Positions 35,524 to 44,731 of a stretch of 64,000 nt of DNA are shown here, one piece after another (within the stretch, counting starts at the first letter, position 1; each line of letters opens with the position of its first letter). This stretch comes from Nitrospirota bacterium (GTDB taxonomy: Bacteria; Nitrospirota; Nitrospiria; SBBL01; JAADHI01), in the NCBI GenBank assembly GCA_029261135.1, contig JAJDBX010000046.1, positions 142,158 to 206,157 on the forward strand, in the 5' to 3' direction. The notes beneath the pieces were generated by a model, which was given only the letters and a program-made list of their open reading frames with translations, did not search any database and was not told the origin of the DNA. Both the position numbers and the translations under genes were made by a program.

Positions 35524-37110
35524 ATGAGTGATATAGAATCTTCAAAATCTTTGGTCAATGACGCGCGCCCCTTACGGGTCGATCAAGAAATGGCGCGTCT
35601 TTCTCAGGATGAAAAAAGCTTACTGGTTCATCGGTTTCATCCCGATTATAAAAAAGAAGCCTATGGCACCTTGCAAGTGGGACCCAATAAAGGTCAAACA
35701 TCTGTCCATGAAGTCATCCGCTTGTTAGAGGGAAAAAGTCAGCTGGCTACAAAAACGGTTTCCCTTACGCCAACACACGAAGTAGATGTTTTGATTGTCG
35801 GTGGTGGAGGTGCAGGTTCGACCGCAGCACTGGCTGCAAAAGCAGCGGGGTCAAAGGTGCTGATGGCGACGAAGCTGAGATTGGGTGATTCTAATACGGT
35901 CATGGCCGAAGGCGGCATGCAAGTTGCCGTTTCTCCTGAAGATTCTCCTGTGCGGCATTTTGTCGATTCTTTTAAAGGCGGGCAGATGGCGAATGACCGC
36001 ACCTTGCTTAAAACCTTGGTGGAGGAAGGCCCTTCGGTCGCGAAATGGCTCATCGATAACGGTGTTTTGTTTGATCGTGAAGAAGATGGCAACTTAAGCA
36101 TTCGATCTGGCGGAGGAAGCAGCCTCCCCCGACTGCTACGCTGTAAAGATTATACCGGTCTTGAGTTGATGCGTGTTTTAAAAGACTGCGTGCTCAACGA
36201 AGAAATCGAGGTACTCGAATTCAGTCCTGTACTTGAACTACTCACAGACGGTGAAGGAACCTGTACCGGCGCCGTTTTAAAAAATTTAGATACGGATCAA
36301 CTGATTATTGTACAGGCCAAAACGGTGATTTTGTCAACGGGCGGCATTGGCCGTTTACATATCCAAGGTTTTCCAACGAGCAATCACTATGGTGCCACCG
36401 GAGATGCCCTTTCGATGGCCTATCGTGCGGGTGCTGAACTGACCCTGCAAGATACCTTTCAATATCATCCAACCGGTTCTGTTTATCCAGAGGCGATGGC
36501 GGGTTTGTTAGTCACCGAGGCGATTCGCTCAGTGGGTGCTCACCTGTTAAATGTAAAAGGAGAACGTTTTGTTTTTGAGCTGGAAACCCGAGATGCCGTA
36601 GCCTCAGCCATCATTCGTGAATGTCAGGAAGGCCGTGGGGTTGAAACCCCAGCCGGGCGCAAAGGGGTCTGGCTTGATATGCCCCTGGTTGATGTCCTGC
36701 ATGGCGAAGGCACATTGCGTGAGCGTTTTCCGAATATGCATCGGCAATTTTCAAAATACCAAATTGATATTGAAAAAGAACCTGTGCTTATTTATCCGAC
36801 CCTTCATTATCAAAATGGTGGCATTAAAATTGATGTGGATGGCGAATCCACCCTGAAAAATCTTTATGTCGCGGGTGAAGCCTCTGGCGGGATTCATGGA
36901 CGGAATCGTTTGATGGGAAATTCCCTGCTCGATATCATTGTCTATGGCAAAAGAGCGGGTAAAGCCGCTTCAAAAAGAGCAACGACATCGTTATCAAAAT
37001 CTTTGTCCCTCAAGCATTTGGAGTCTTTTCAAGCAGAACAAAAAGCGGCGGGGATTGTTCCAGAAGTTCTGTCTCCCATGCTTTTTCCAGATTATGTCAA
37101 TAAAGACTGA
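35524..37110 (+). CDS. Fumarate reductase/succinate dehydrogenase flavoprotein subunit, non-covalent FAD type
   Basis: A 528-aa flavoprotein with the FAD-binding VDVLIVGGGGAGSTAALAA, the active-site YHPTG region, and the late GGIHGRNRLMGNSLLDIIVYG that holds the catalytic arginine. The histidine that covalently binds FAD in SdhA/FrdA is replaced: the segment reads GDSNTVMAEGG, with Asn124 in its place. FAD should therefore be non-covalent, as in soluble fumarate reductases and L-aspartate oxidase. An extra N-terminal region (about 1-75) precedes the FAD domain. With two Fe-S subunits and no membrane anchors, it probably works as a soluble fumarate reductase in the reductive cycle. The ATG after AGGAAAGG is preferred over TTG one codon earlier. 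Confidence 0.88.
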   Translation: MSDIESSKSLVNDARPLRVDQEMARLSQDEKSLLVHRFHPDYKKEAYGTLQVGPNKGQTSVHEVIRLLEGKSQLATKTVSLTPTHEVDVLIVGGGGAGSTAALAAKAAGSKVLMATKLRLGDSNTVMAEGGMQVAVSPEDSPVRHFVDSFKGGQMANDRTLLKTLVEEGPSVAKWLIDNGVLFDREEDGNLSIRSGGGSSLPRLLRCKDYTGLELMRVLKDCVLNEEIEVLEFSPVLELLTDGEGTCTGAVLKNLDTDQLIIVQAKTVILSTGGIGRLHIQGFPTSNHYGATGDALSMAYRAGAELTLQDTFQYHPTGSVYPEAMAGLLVTEAIRSVGAHLLNVKGERFVFELETRDAVASAIIRECQEGRGVETPAGRKGVWLDMPLVDVLHGEGTLRERFPNMHRQFSKYQIDIEKEPVLIYPTLHYQNGGIKIDVDGESTLKNLYVAGEASGGIHGRNRLMGNSLLDIIVYGKRAGKAASKRATTSLSKSLSLKHLESFQAEQKAAGIVPEVLSPMLFPDYVNKD

Positions 37111-37172
37111 TCGCTGGATCTTTTATGTTTAAACAGGATTGATTGCAAGTCAAACTTTTTGTGGAGGGTAAA

Positions 37173-37601
37173 ATGAAATTTTTGAGTGTGATAATCATGA
37201 TGAGTCATTTGTTTTTAGCACATGGGATTGCTTCTGCAGAGATGGCCAGAACGGCATCAAAAGTTGACGCATCCGTGTACATCATTTCCCCGGCCAATGG
37301 TGAAATCGTTTCCAAAACCTTTACCATCAAGTTTGGATTGCGAGGCATGGGGGTCGCTCCCGCTGGAACGGACAAAGCCGGAACAGGGCACCACCATCTT
37401 TTAATTGATGGCAAAACCCTTCCTCCTTTTGATAAACCGATGGGAAAAGAGGGTATCAAACATTTTGGGGGTGGACAAACAGAGACGGTCATGATGCTTG
37501 GTCCGGGCAAACACACCTTACAACTTGTTTTAGGCGATAAATCTCACGTGCCTCATCAACCGCCCCTTGTTTCAAAACAAATTACGGTCATTGTGAAATA
37601 A
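37173..37601 (+). CDS. Secreted DUF4399 family protein
   Basis: A 142-aa protein when started at MKFLSV, four bases after GGAGGG. It has a signal peptide (about residues 1-21, ending AHGIASA) and a DUF4399 domain: VYIISPANGEIVSKTF, then GTGHHHLLIDGKTLP, GGGQTETVMMLGPGKHTLQL and late HVPHQ. The HHH cluster and later histidines could bind metal. It lies inside the reductive TCA operon between frdA and sucC, where a periplasmic protein is unexpected. It is probably an insertion riding along rather than a pathway enzyme. Confidence 0.85.
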   Translation: MKFLSVIIMMSHLFLAHGIASAEMARTASKVDASVYIISPANGEIVSKTFTIKFGLRGMGVAPAGTDKAGTGHHHLLIDGKTLPPFDKPMGKEGIKHFGGGQTETVMMLGPGKHTLQLVLGDKSHVPHQPPLVSKQITVIVK

Positions 37602-37653
37602 TTGCTCTGAGTCCGTTTTTAAGTCCGTATAAAAAAAGAAGGATACTTATAAG

Positions 37654-38814
37654 ATGAATATTCATGAATACCAGGCAAAAGCCCTATTCCGAAAATATCA
37701 GATTCCTGTTCCCAATGGTGATGTGGCCTTCTCTCCGGAAGAAGCGGCTTCCGTGGCCAAAACGCTGGAAACACCGATATGTGTCGTCAAGGCTCAAATT
37801 CATGCGGGGGGGCGCGGCAAGGCCGGTGGCGTACTTTTGGCCAGAACGAGGGAAGAAGTCATCCCGCTTGCGAAAGAAATCCTTGGGAAAATCCTCGTCA
37901 CACCACAAACGGGCCCTGAAGGCAAAGAAGTCAAAAAACTTCTGATTGAAGAAGGGGCGGATATTCAAAATGAACTCTATTTAAGCCTGGTCGCCGACCG
38001 GGGCAGTGGCTCGGTCGTGGTGATCGCAAGTACGGAAGGAGGGATGGAAATTGAAGAGGTTGCGGAAGCAACACCTGAAAAAATTATCCGCCTTTCAATC
38101 GATCCTGCTTTTGGTTTTCAGGCATACGAGGGCAGATCTATCGCTTTTAAAATGGGGCTTCCCAAAGAAGTGATCGGTCAATTTGTCAAATTGCTTGGCA
38201 ATCTATATCGACTGTTTATCGAAAAAGGAGCCATGCAGATCGAGATCAACCCCTTAATCATTACGGGAGACAATCGTTTAATCGCACTGGATGCCAAGGT
38301 GGGATTTGATGACAGTGCGCTTTTCAAAAACCCAGATGTGAGTAAATTGCGTGATTTGGATGAAGAAGACGTACTCGAAACCCGAGCGGCTGAATTTGGC
38401 CTTAACTATATCAAACTGGATGGAAAAATTGGTTGCATGGTCAATGGCGCAGGCCTTGCGATGTCAACGATGGATGTCATCAAACTCGCCGGTTCAGAAC
38501 CCGCCAACTTTTTAGATGTCGGGGGCGGTGCGTCGAAAGAGACAGTCAAACAGGCATTTCAGATCTTATTGGACGACCCGAATGTGAAAGGGGTTTTAGT
38601 CAACATTTTCGGGGGCATTGTGCGCTGTGAGCGCATCGCAGGGGGTATTATTGATGCCGCCAAAGAGGTCTCTTTAAATGTGCCGCTGGTTGTGCGTTTG
38701 GAAGGGACGAATGCGACCGAAGCGAAAACTCTGCTGGCGGATTCTGATATTGAATTGATTGTTGCGGATACGCTATGGGATGGGGCGCAGAAGATTGTTG
38801 CCCAGGTGAGCTAA
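37654..38814 (+). CDS. sucC: Succinyl-CoA synthetase beta subunit (ADP-forming type)
   Basis: A 386-aa ATP-grasp protein of normal length. It starts [20 protein letters not shown], with [14 protein letters not shown] for nucleotide binding, [13 protein letters not shown] for metal ligands and [19 protein letters not shown] in the C-terminal domain. It forms the beta half of the enzyme that makes succinyl-CoA from succinate, CoA and ATP, feeding 2-oxoglutarate synthesis in the reductive direction. AGAAGGA precedes the ATG. It is followed by sucD after 31 bases. Confidence 0.96.
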   Translation: MNIHEYQAKALFRKYQIPVPNGDVAFSPEEAASVAKTLETPICVVKAQIHAGGRGKAGGVLLARTREEVIPLAKEILGKILVTPQTGPEGKEVKKLLIEEGADIQNELYLSLVADRGSGSVVVIASTEGGMEIEEVAEATPEKIIRLSIDPAFGFQAYEGRSIAFKMGLPKEVIGQFVKLLGNLYRLFIEKGAMQIEINPLIITGDNRLIALDAKVGFDDSALFKNPDVSKLRDLDEEDVLETRAAEFGLNYIKLDGKIGCMVNGAGLAMSTMDVIKLAGSEPANFLDVGGGASKETVKQAFQILLDDPNVKGVLVNIFGGIVRCERIAGGIIDAAKEVSLNVPLVVRLEGTNATEAKTLLADSDIELIVADTLWDGAQKIVAQVS

Positions 38815-38845
38815 GCCATTTATGAGAACGAAGTAAGGAGTTCCA

Positions 38846-39718
38846 ATGTCTATTTTAGTGAATAAAAATACACGCGTCCTGGTTCAGGGTATTACGGGAA
38901 AAGAAGGTTCTTATCATGCTTCTGCCTGTAAGGAATATGGCACCCAAGTGATGGCCGGCGTGACCCCGGGTAAAGGGGGGAGTGATTTTGAGGGCATCCC
39001 TGTTTTCAATACGGTTGAAGCGGCTGTGATTGAAACGGCTGCGGATGTCGCGCTTATTTTTGTGCCGCCCCCCTTTGCCGCCGATGCCATTATGGAATCT
39101 GCCGAAGCCGCAGTTCCGCTGATTATTTGTATTACGGAAGGGATTCCAGTCATGGATATGATGCGAGTAAAACGCTTTTTGGCTGAAAAGCCCGTTCGCC
39201 TCATTGGCCCCAACTGTCCCGGCATTATTACGCCAGGTGAATGTAAAATTGGGATTATGCCCGGCTTTATTCATAAAAAAGGAAACGTCGGCGTTGTCTC
39301 CAGAAGTGGCACCTTAACTTACGAAGCCGTCTTGCAACTGACTGAGCGAGGCATCGGCCAATCGACCTGTATCGGGATTGGTGGCGATCCCGTAAATGGC
39401 ACCAACTTCATTGATGTGCTCGAAATGTTTGAAAAGGATGGCGAAACCGAAGCGATTGTAATGATTGGAGAAATCGGTGGCGATGCAGAAGAGGCCGCGG
39501 CTGTTTTTATCCAAAAAAATGTGAGCAAACCCGTAGTGGCTTTTATTGCAGGCATGACGGCCCCTCCGGGTCGAAGAATGGGGCATGCCGGTGCGATTAT
39601 CTCCGGCGGAAAAGGGACTGCGGCAGATAAGATGGCGGCACTGGAATCCGCAGGCGTCACCGTAGTAAAAAACCCGGCACTGATTGGGGAAGCGATCGAA
39701 AAATGTTTCGCTAAATAA
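38846..39718 (+). CDS. sucD: Succinyl-CoA synthetase alpha subunit
   Basis: A 290-aa protein with the CoA-binding Rossmann start [33 protein letters not shown], and the phospho-histidine His247 in [16 protein letters not shown]. It pairs with SucC directly upstream. AAGGAG lies seven bases before the ATG. The order sucC-sucD and the length are standard. Here it closes the set of carbon-cycle genes on this strand. Confidence 0.96.
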   Translation: MSILVNKNTRVLVQGITGKEGSYHASACKEYGTQVMAGVTPGKGGSDFEGIPVFNTVEAAVIETAADVALIFVPPPFAADAIMESAEAAVPLIICITEGIPVMDMMRVKRFLAEKPVRLIGPNCPGIITPGECKIGIMPGFIHKKGNVGVVSRSGTLTYEAVLQLTERGIGQSTCIGIGGDPVNGTNFIDVLEMFEKDGETEAIVMIGEIGGDAEEAAAVFIQKNVSKPVVAFIAGMTAPPGRRMGHAGAIISGGKGTAADKMAALESAGVTVVKNPALIGEAIEKCFAK

Positions 39719-39735
39719 ACATGACAAGGACTGAG

Positions 39736-40161
39736 ATGGGGGTTCGAATGCTTCACGACCGGGATCTCACGCCCACAGAAGCCATTCAGATTCAAGGCCG
39801 TCTTTGTCAGCAACGTGTTCTTGATCAAGCCTCTGATGTAGTTCATATTCTGGCGGGAGTCGATGTCTCTTTTTCTATCGGCTCCAATGTGCTGTATGGC
39901 GCAATTGTTTTGCTTGATCTGAGCGATGCCATTTTTACAAAAAATGACCAGAAGATCGCGACTTACACCATTCTAGAAAGTGGGGGCGCATCTCTTAAAA
40001 TTCATTTTCCCTCTATCCCGGGTCTTCTTTCTTTTCGTGAAATCCTTGTTGTCCTCAAAGCCTGGGAGAAATTAAACCTTCAGACTGATTGTATCATCTG
40101 TGAGGGGCAAGGCGTTGCGCATCATCTCGTGAATGAAGCACGGTGGAAGGCGGCCGCATGA
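39736..40161 (+). pseudogene. Truncated endonuclease V
   Basis: The 141-aa frame (ATG 39736, five bases after AAGGA) matches the first 60 percent of endonuclease V (Nfi), which cuts DNA next to deoxyinosine. AGVDVSF holds the first catalytic Asp and PGLLSFRE the Glu. The third site, normally VDGHG, reads CEGQG, so the Asp is Glu and the His is Gln. After AHHL the family sequence stops. The frame ends in ATGA overlapping the uppP start, and about 80 residues, including the last metal ligand, are missing. It looks like a deletion that fused the 5' part of nfi to uppP. An inactive remnant is most likely. Confidence 0.8.
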
Positions 40162-40949
40162 GCGAGTGGTTTCTGGCAGTGCTGCTCGGCTTGGTCGAAG
40201 GCTTGACTGAATTTATTCCAGTGTCTTCGACGGGGCACCTCATTGTCGCAGGGGATTTATTAAAATTTACGGGGGATAAAGCGGCTACTTTTGATGTTTT
40301 TATCCAACTGGGGGCGATCTTAGCCGTTGTTTTTATCTACAAGGAAAAATTTTTAGGACTGCTCTCTTTTGAAAAAAAAGACGGGTTTTCCGGCATGAAT
40401 GGCATTATCTTGCTGGCATTGACCACAGCACCCGCCCTGGTGATTGGCTTCCTGGTGCATTCCTATATCAAAACCTATCTTTTCAATCCCACGACGGTTG
40501 CCCTGGGCTTGGGCTTGGGCGGGGTAATTATGATCATCGCGGAACGGAAACTTCCCACCGCAGAAGAAACAACATTGGATCAGATTCAAAGGGGAGATGC
40601 TTTAAAGGTCGGATTTTTTCAATGTTTGGCCATGTGGCCGGGTGTTTCGAGATCCGGGGCAACCATTATCGGCGGCATGATGATCGGAATGCACAGGAAA
40701 ATCGCGTCCGAATATTCCTTTCTCGCAGCAGTTCCTGTGATGTGTGCAGCAACCATTTACGACCTCTATAAAAGCCGCAGTTTTTTAAGCCTTTCTGATG
40801 TCCCTTTTTTTGCCATCGGTTTTGTCGTTTCTTTTATTTCCGCGTGGTTTGCCGTGAGATTTTTTCTTAAGCTCATCAGTACCCATACCTTGGAAGCCTT
40901 CGGATGGTATCGTATTGGCATCGCAGCCCTCATTTTAGCCTTCGTGTAA
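40158..40949 (+). CDS. uppP: Undecaprenyl-diphosphate phosphatase
   Basis: UppP (BacA) recycles the lipid carrier undecaprenyl diphosphate for peptidoglycan and polysaccharide synthesis. The 263-aa membrane protein shows both family boxes: GLVEGLTEFIPVSSTGHL (about 10-27) and MWPGVSRSGATIIGGM (about 165-180), with the catalytic Glu, Ser, His and Arg, and about eight membrane segments. The ATG at 40158 overlaps the stop of the truncated nfi (ATGA) and is preceded by GGAAGG. A clear terminator follows. Confidence 0.95.
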   Translation: MSEWFLAVLLGLVEGLTEFIPVSSTGHLIVAGDLLKFTGDKAATFDVFIQLGAILAVVFIYKEKFLGLLSFEKKDGFSGMNGIILLALTTAPALVIGFLVHSYIKTYLFNPTTVALGLGLGGVIMIIAERKLPTAEETTLDQIQRGDALKVGFFQCLAMWPGVSRSGATIIGGMMIGMHRKIASEYSFLAAVPVMCAATIYDLYKSRSFLSLSDVPFFAIGFVVSFISAWFAVRFFLKLISTHTLEAFGWYRIGIAALILAFV

Positions 40950-41020
40950 AACTCGTAAGAAAATGAACTTGATGGATTGAATTTGACGAGACAATGACTA
41001 TATAGAAAACAGGATCCTTC

Positions 41021-41050
41021 AAATGACGTGATAGTGACCGTCATTTTTTT
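41021..41050 (+). terminator. Intrinsic terminator after uppP
   Basis: AAATGACG and CGTCATTT form a perfect 8-bp stem (10-base loop), followed by Ts to 41050. It probably ends the acl-to-uppP transcripts. Confidence 0.8.
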
Positions 41051-41131
41051 GAATTTTAGTTCTCAATCTTAAAACCTTCAATCAACCCATTTATTAAAAT
41101 TATCGACAACAACAAATAAGGAGCACGAAGT

Positions 41132-42988
41132 ATGACGACGGCAAGCAGTAATAAAGAGACATTTGAATATCAAGCAGAGATGAAACAACTGCTCCATTTA
41201 ATTATTCATTCTTTATACACCCATCCTGAGGTTTTTTTAAGAGAGTTGATTTCAAATGCTTCTGACGCATCCAATAAAGTGCGTTATTTGCAAATGAAAA
41301 ACGATACGATCATCGATCGTAATAAAGAATTGAAGATTAAAATTGAGTCCGATGAAAAGGAACATCGCTTTTCAATTGAAGATTCAGGCATCGGGATGTC
41401 GCGTGATGACTTGATCAACAATATCGGAACGATTGCGTCTTCCGGCACATTAGAATTTTTAAAGGACGCCAAAAAAGCAAAAAATGATGTGGGTGAGATG
41501 ATCGGGCAATTTGGTGTGGGTTTTTATTCGGCCTTCATGGTGACGGATGAAATTGTGGTTGAAACGCGTCATGCTGACAAAGATTCTGTCGGGCTGCGTT
41601 GGACCTCTTCCGGAGATGGGAGTTATTCCATCGAAGAGGTTAAACGCGAAGAAAGAGGCACAAAGATCTCCTTCAAGTTAAAAGATGAATTCAAAGAATA
41701 CTCAACGGATTTTAAAATTAAAGACACGATCAAAAAGTATTCAAATTTTGCGGATTTTCCCATTCATGTGGGCAAAGAAAAGGTCAACACCATTGAGCCG
41801 CTTTGGATTAAAAAAGCTAAGGATTTGAAAGCGGAGGAACTCAAGGAATTTTATAAGTTTGTTGCGAATGACTGGGAAGATCCTTTAGATCACTTGCATC
41901 TCTCCCTTGAAGGGGTCGGAGCGACATTCAAGGCCTTGTTGTTTATTCCAAAGCGGGCTCCCTTTGAACTGATGAGAACACAAGATCATAAGACGGTTCA
42001 GCTTTATTCCAATCGCATCATGATCATGGAAGATTGCAAAGACCTCTTGCCGGAATATCTTCAGTTTATTCGAGGGGTGGTGGATACCGCCGATTTGTCG
42101 CTGAATGTGTCGCGGGAAATGGTGCAATCTTCTCCTGTGATGCAAAAAATAAAAACCACGCTGACCAACAAAATTCTTCAATGGCTTGATAAAATGGCCA
42201 CAAAAAATACTGAGAAGTATGCTGAGTTTTACAAGACTTTCGGCAAGCTTTTTAAATATGGGGTGAATAGTGATTTTGCCAACAAGGATAAAATCGTCGA
42301 TCTGTTGCGCTTTGAAACCTCTCAGCAAAAAGAAGGCGTGCTTTCTTCTTTCAAAACCTATGTTTCTCGTATGAAGGAAGATCAGAAAGAAATTTATTAC
42401 TTATCGGGAGAGAGCCGTGGTCAAGTCGAATCCAACCCGAATATGGAATATTTTAAAAAGCATGAGATCGAAGTCTTGTACTTGATTGATCCTGTGGATG
42501 CTTTTATCATCCCCTCCATTCCAGAGTATGATAAGAAACCAATTAAAGCCGTGGACAAGGGGGATTTGGATTTAAAAGAGGACGAGAAGAAGGGAGAGAA
42601 AAAAGACAACGAACTTTCAAAAGCCCTCATTGATCTCTTCAAAGAAACGCTTAAAGATAAGACTGAAGATGTCAGGACTTCAAAGCGCCTCGTCGATTCG
42701 GCGGTGACTTTGGTCGCGAGTGCGGATGGTGCGGACAAACATACGGAGCACCTGATGAAAATGATGGGTCAGGATGCCCCCCAATCCAAACGTATTTTGG
42801 AAGTAAATGCGGATCATCCTGTGATTCGAAATTTATCAAAACGCTATATCGCGAACGACAAAGATCCCATGTTAAATAAATGCATCCTCGGACTTTTCGA
42901 AAGTGCGCAACTGATCGACGATGAACTGGTTTCCAAAAACGACTACGTGAAAAGAATGATGGAAATCATGGAAGAGGCCACGCAGTAA
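41132..42988 (+). CDS. htpG: Molecular chaperone HtpG (Hsp90)
   Basis: A 618-aa ATP-dependent chaperone of normal bacterial Hsp90 length. The N-terminal GHKL ATPase shows FLRELISNASDA, EDSGIGMSRDDLINNIGTIA and GQFGVGFYSAFMV. The middle domain has NVSREMVQSSPVM, and the C-terminal dimerisation domain follows an acidic, Lys-rich linker (about 500-520, DLKEDEKKGEKKDNE). AAGGAG lies nine bases before the ATG. It stands alone between terminator-like hairpins. Confidence 0.97.
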   Translation: MTTASSNKETFEYQAEMKQLLHLIIHSLYTHPEVFLRELISNASDASNKVRYLQMKNDTIIDRNKELKIKIESDEKEHRFSIEDSGIGMSRDDLINNIGTIASSGTLEFLKDAKKAKNDVGEMIGQFGVGFYSAFMVTDEIVVETRHADKDSVGLRWTSSGDGSYSIEEVKREERGTKISFKLKDEFKEYSTDFKIKDTIKKYSNFADFPIHVGKEKVNTIEPLWIKKAKDLKAEELKEFYKFVANDWEDPLDHLHLSLEGVGATFKALLFIPKRAPFELMRTQDHKTVQLYSNRIMIMEDCKDLLPEYLQFIRGVVDTADLSLNVSREMVQSSPVMQKIKTTLTNKILQWLDKMATKNTEKYAEFYKTFGKLFKYGVNSDFANKDKIVDLLRFETSQQKEGVLSSFKTYVSRMKEDQKEIYYLSGESRGQVESNPNMEYFKKHEIEVLYLIDPVDAFIIPSIPEYDKKPIKAVDKGDLDLKEDEKKGEKKDNELSKALIDLFKETLKDKTEDVRTSKRLVDSAVTLVASADGADKHTEHLMKMMGQDAPQSKRILEVNADHPVIRNLSKRYIANDKDPMLNKCILGLFESAQLIDDELVSKNDYVKRMMEIMEEATQ

Positions 42989-43035
42989 AAGTTAACCCCT
43001 TGATAATAAAAAGGGATCATGACTCAGCATGAAGT

Positions 43036-43061
43036 GAGGGGCTTTCGCTAGAGAGCTCCTC
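43036..43061. terminator. Hairpin between convergent htpG and PEP-CTERM genes
   Basis: GAGGGGCT and AGCTCCTC pair over 8 bp with one G-U and a 10-base loop. There is no T-run. It lies between two convergent genes, so it may serve as a weak shared terminator. Confidence 0.35.
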
Positions 43062-43133
43062 ATCATCCAATTTAGGATACGATTTTTTTTGGCGAGGAAT
43101 GACCAAGGGGAAAAAAGCGTGATCTTTGTATGA

Positions 43134-43799
43134 TTACCGTTTACTTCGAAAAAAGAAAAACATTCCAACAAGACCCGATACCATCAGAACAAAGCTTCCT
43201 GGTTCAGGCGTGGGAATAGGAGAAAAGGTCTGGCCGACATTGATATTTCCAAATGACGCCGCCTTTGGAGTCGCCCAGGAAAAATCTTCATAAGAATTTC
43301 CGATGCCCACCAACTGGAGAGAGTGGCCAATGGGTGTGCTTGAGGATTCAGACACCCCGATATCTGTACTTGTCATTCCGATTGCCGATCCGTCGTTGGC
43401 GGTAAAAAATCCTTCGTAACTTAAAAATTGGATGACATTGTCAGCACCATCTAAGAGGGCGATGCCCCCTGTAGAATTTCGAATACCGGATTGGGAAAAA
43501 GAACGTGCTCCGAAACCATTGAATTGATCCGGGATAACTGCACTTAGATCAATGTAACTGTTGTAGCGTGTTCCGTCACTTCCACGATAAAGCGCGATGC
43601 GCCATCCTGTGAGATCCGTTCCTGCCAAACCGGTAACCTCAATGCCTTCACCGTTGTCTCCTCCGGTATTGTCATAATGAATCTCATTGATAAATACCGG
43701 GATGGCGAACGCATCACTCACAAATAAAACGATGGTCATCAAAAATACAACAGGAAAAATATAGATATAAAAAGAAAGATTTTTTCGTATGCACGTCAT
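43134..43799 (-). CDS. PEP-CTERM protein with lamin-tail-like domain
   Basis: A 221-aa exported protein. An N-terminal signal peptide (about 10-32, ending DAFA) is followed by FINEIHYDNTGGDNGEGIEV and LTGWRIALYRG, typical of the lamin-tail (LTD) beta-sandwich used in secreted proteins. The C-terminus TPEPGSFVLMVSGLVGMFFF plus RSKR is a textbook PEP-CTERM sorting signal: Pro-Glu-Pro, one transmembrane helix, basic end. Family knowledge: exosortase recognises this tail and processes the protein during export into the exopolysaccharide matrix. No exosortase gene is in the window. It has its own promoter. Confidence 0.9.
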   Translation of the reverse strand: MTCIRKNLSFYIYIFPVVFLMTIVLFVSDAFAIPVFINEIHYDNTGGDNGEGIEVTGLAGTDLTGWRIALYRGSDGTRYNSYIDLSAVIPDQFNGFGARSFSQSGIRNSTGGIALLDGADNVIQFLSYEGFFTANDGSAIGMTSTDIGVSESSSTPIGHSLQLVGIGNSYEDFSWATPKAASFGNINVGQTFSPIPTPEPGSFVLMVSGLVGMFFFFRSKR

Positions 43800-43873
43800 A
43801 ATTCACCTCTAAAAAAAGATTGAATAAAATGAAGCGATACTTGAGATGAAATCAACTTTTAGACTGTATAAAT

Positions 43874-43902
43874 AAAATAGTTAGGACTTTTGGCTTTGTC
43901 AA
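43874..43902 (-). promoter_or_regulatory. Promoter for the PEP-CTERM gene
   Basis: On the minus strand TTGACA (43897-43902), a 17-base spacer and TATTTT (43874-43879) stand about 75 bases before the ATG at 43799. Confidence 0.65.
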
Positions 43903-43993
43903 GCATTTTTTAGTGTCTTTTGAAATAAACAACGACAGGAACTCACCCTCGCCACACCTAAGGATTACTATATCGACAAAGAGACAGGGTGTC

Positions 43994-44731
43994 TTATTGA
44001 AATCCAAGAGCAAAAATAGCCCCATTCGGTAAATTGGGGATCACTTTCGTTCCGTAAATACGCCCGACTTGATCCACTCTCATTTCTGGCCAATCTCCGA
44101 ATTCAGCACCCAGTGCTTTGAGTAATGCGATCGCCGTTGGCGTAATCGTTTCACCTTTCGCATCAACACCATAGACAGGAACGCCCTTCAAAAGTTCTAA
44201 GACTGCCGGGACTGGCGTGGAAAGGAGGCCATGCTCGCAGCGGACTGTTCCATCACAAACAGGAATGGGACTACAGATAAATATTTCAGGGGAAATCAGA
44301 TCAAACAAAGCGCTCGCAAGACAAATATCGAGGAGGCTATCCAAGGCACCGACTTCGTGAAATGTGACTTCTTGAACTGGAATAGCGTGAACCCTGCTCT
44401 CAGCTTCCGCCAATAAAGTAAATGCCGATACCGCATATTTTTTTGCAGAAACAGACAGTCGGCTCACCGCTATAATTTTTTTGATCTCTGAAAATCTTCT
44501 ATGAGCATGCTGCCTTGGGAGTGAAATATCCGCTTGCCAGCCCGAAATATTGTTAATAGAAATTTGTTTGAGAGAGAAACATTCTTTTAAATCAGGGAAG
44601 CCAATCGCATTAATCAATTCGTCCAGTATTTTTTGAGTCAGCCTAGAAATTAGGGCGAACCCGCTTAACAACATATCCCCGCTTAAACCCGAGGGCGTTC
44701 GAATGGACAAGACTTTTTTAGTGTCTAGCAT
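43994..44731 (-). CDS. larC: LarC-like nickel insertion protein, N-terminal domain only
   Basis: LarC is the CTP-dependent cyclometallase that puts nickel into the pincer nucleotide cofactor. This 245-aa protein covers the LarC1 half: SGLSGDMLLSGF, then VTFHEVGALDSLLDI, CEHGLLSTPVPAVLELLKG and GETITPTAIALLKALGAEFGDW. The usual opening DCxxGISGDM is altered, reading RTPSGLSGDM. The C-terminal LarC2 half (about 130 aa, nucleotide binding) is absent, and the 194 bases downstream have no room for it. In lactobacilli LarC1 and full LarC come from a programmed frameshift; that does not apply here. It overlaps larB by 14 bases. Confidence 0.85.
   Translation of the reverse strand: MLDTKKVLSIRTPSGLSGDMLLSGFALISRLTQKILDELINAIGFPDLKECFSLKQISINNISGWQADISLPRQHAHRRFSEIKKIIAVSRLSVSAKKYAVSAFTLLAEAESRVHAIPVQEVTFHEVGALDSLLDICLASALFDLISPEIFICSPIPVCDGTVRCEHGLLSTPVPAVLELLKGVPVYGVDAKGETITPTAIALLKALGAEFGDWPEMRVDQVGRIYGTKVIPNLPNGAIFALGFQ

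Noticed and set aside
43800-43993. Search for a frameshifted LarC2 domain after larC
   Set aside because: The space is under 200 bases, holds the PEP-CTERM promoter and shows no LarC2-like reading in any minus-strand frame.
43933-44019. Plus-strand coding-like tail reading ELTLATPKDYYIDKETG to a TAG
   Set aside because: Only about 29 codons, without a start, antisense to the end of larC; it may be the relic of a lost gene but cannot be supported.
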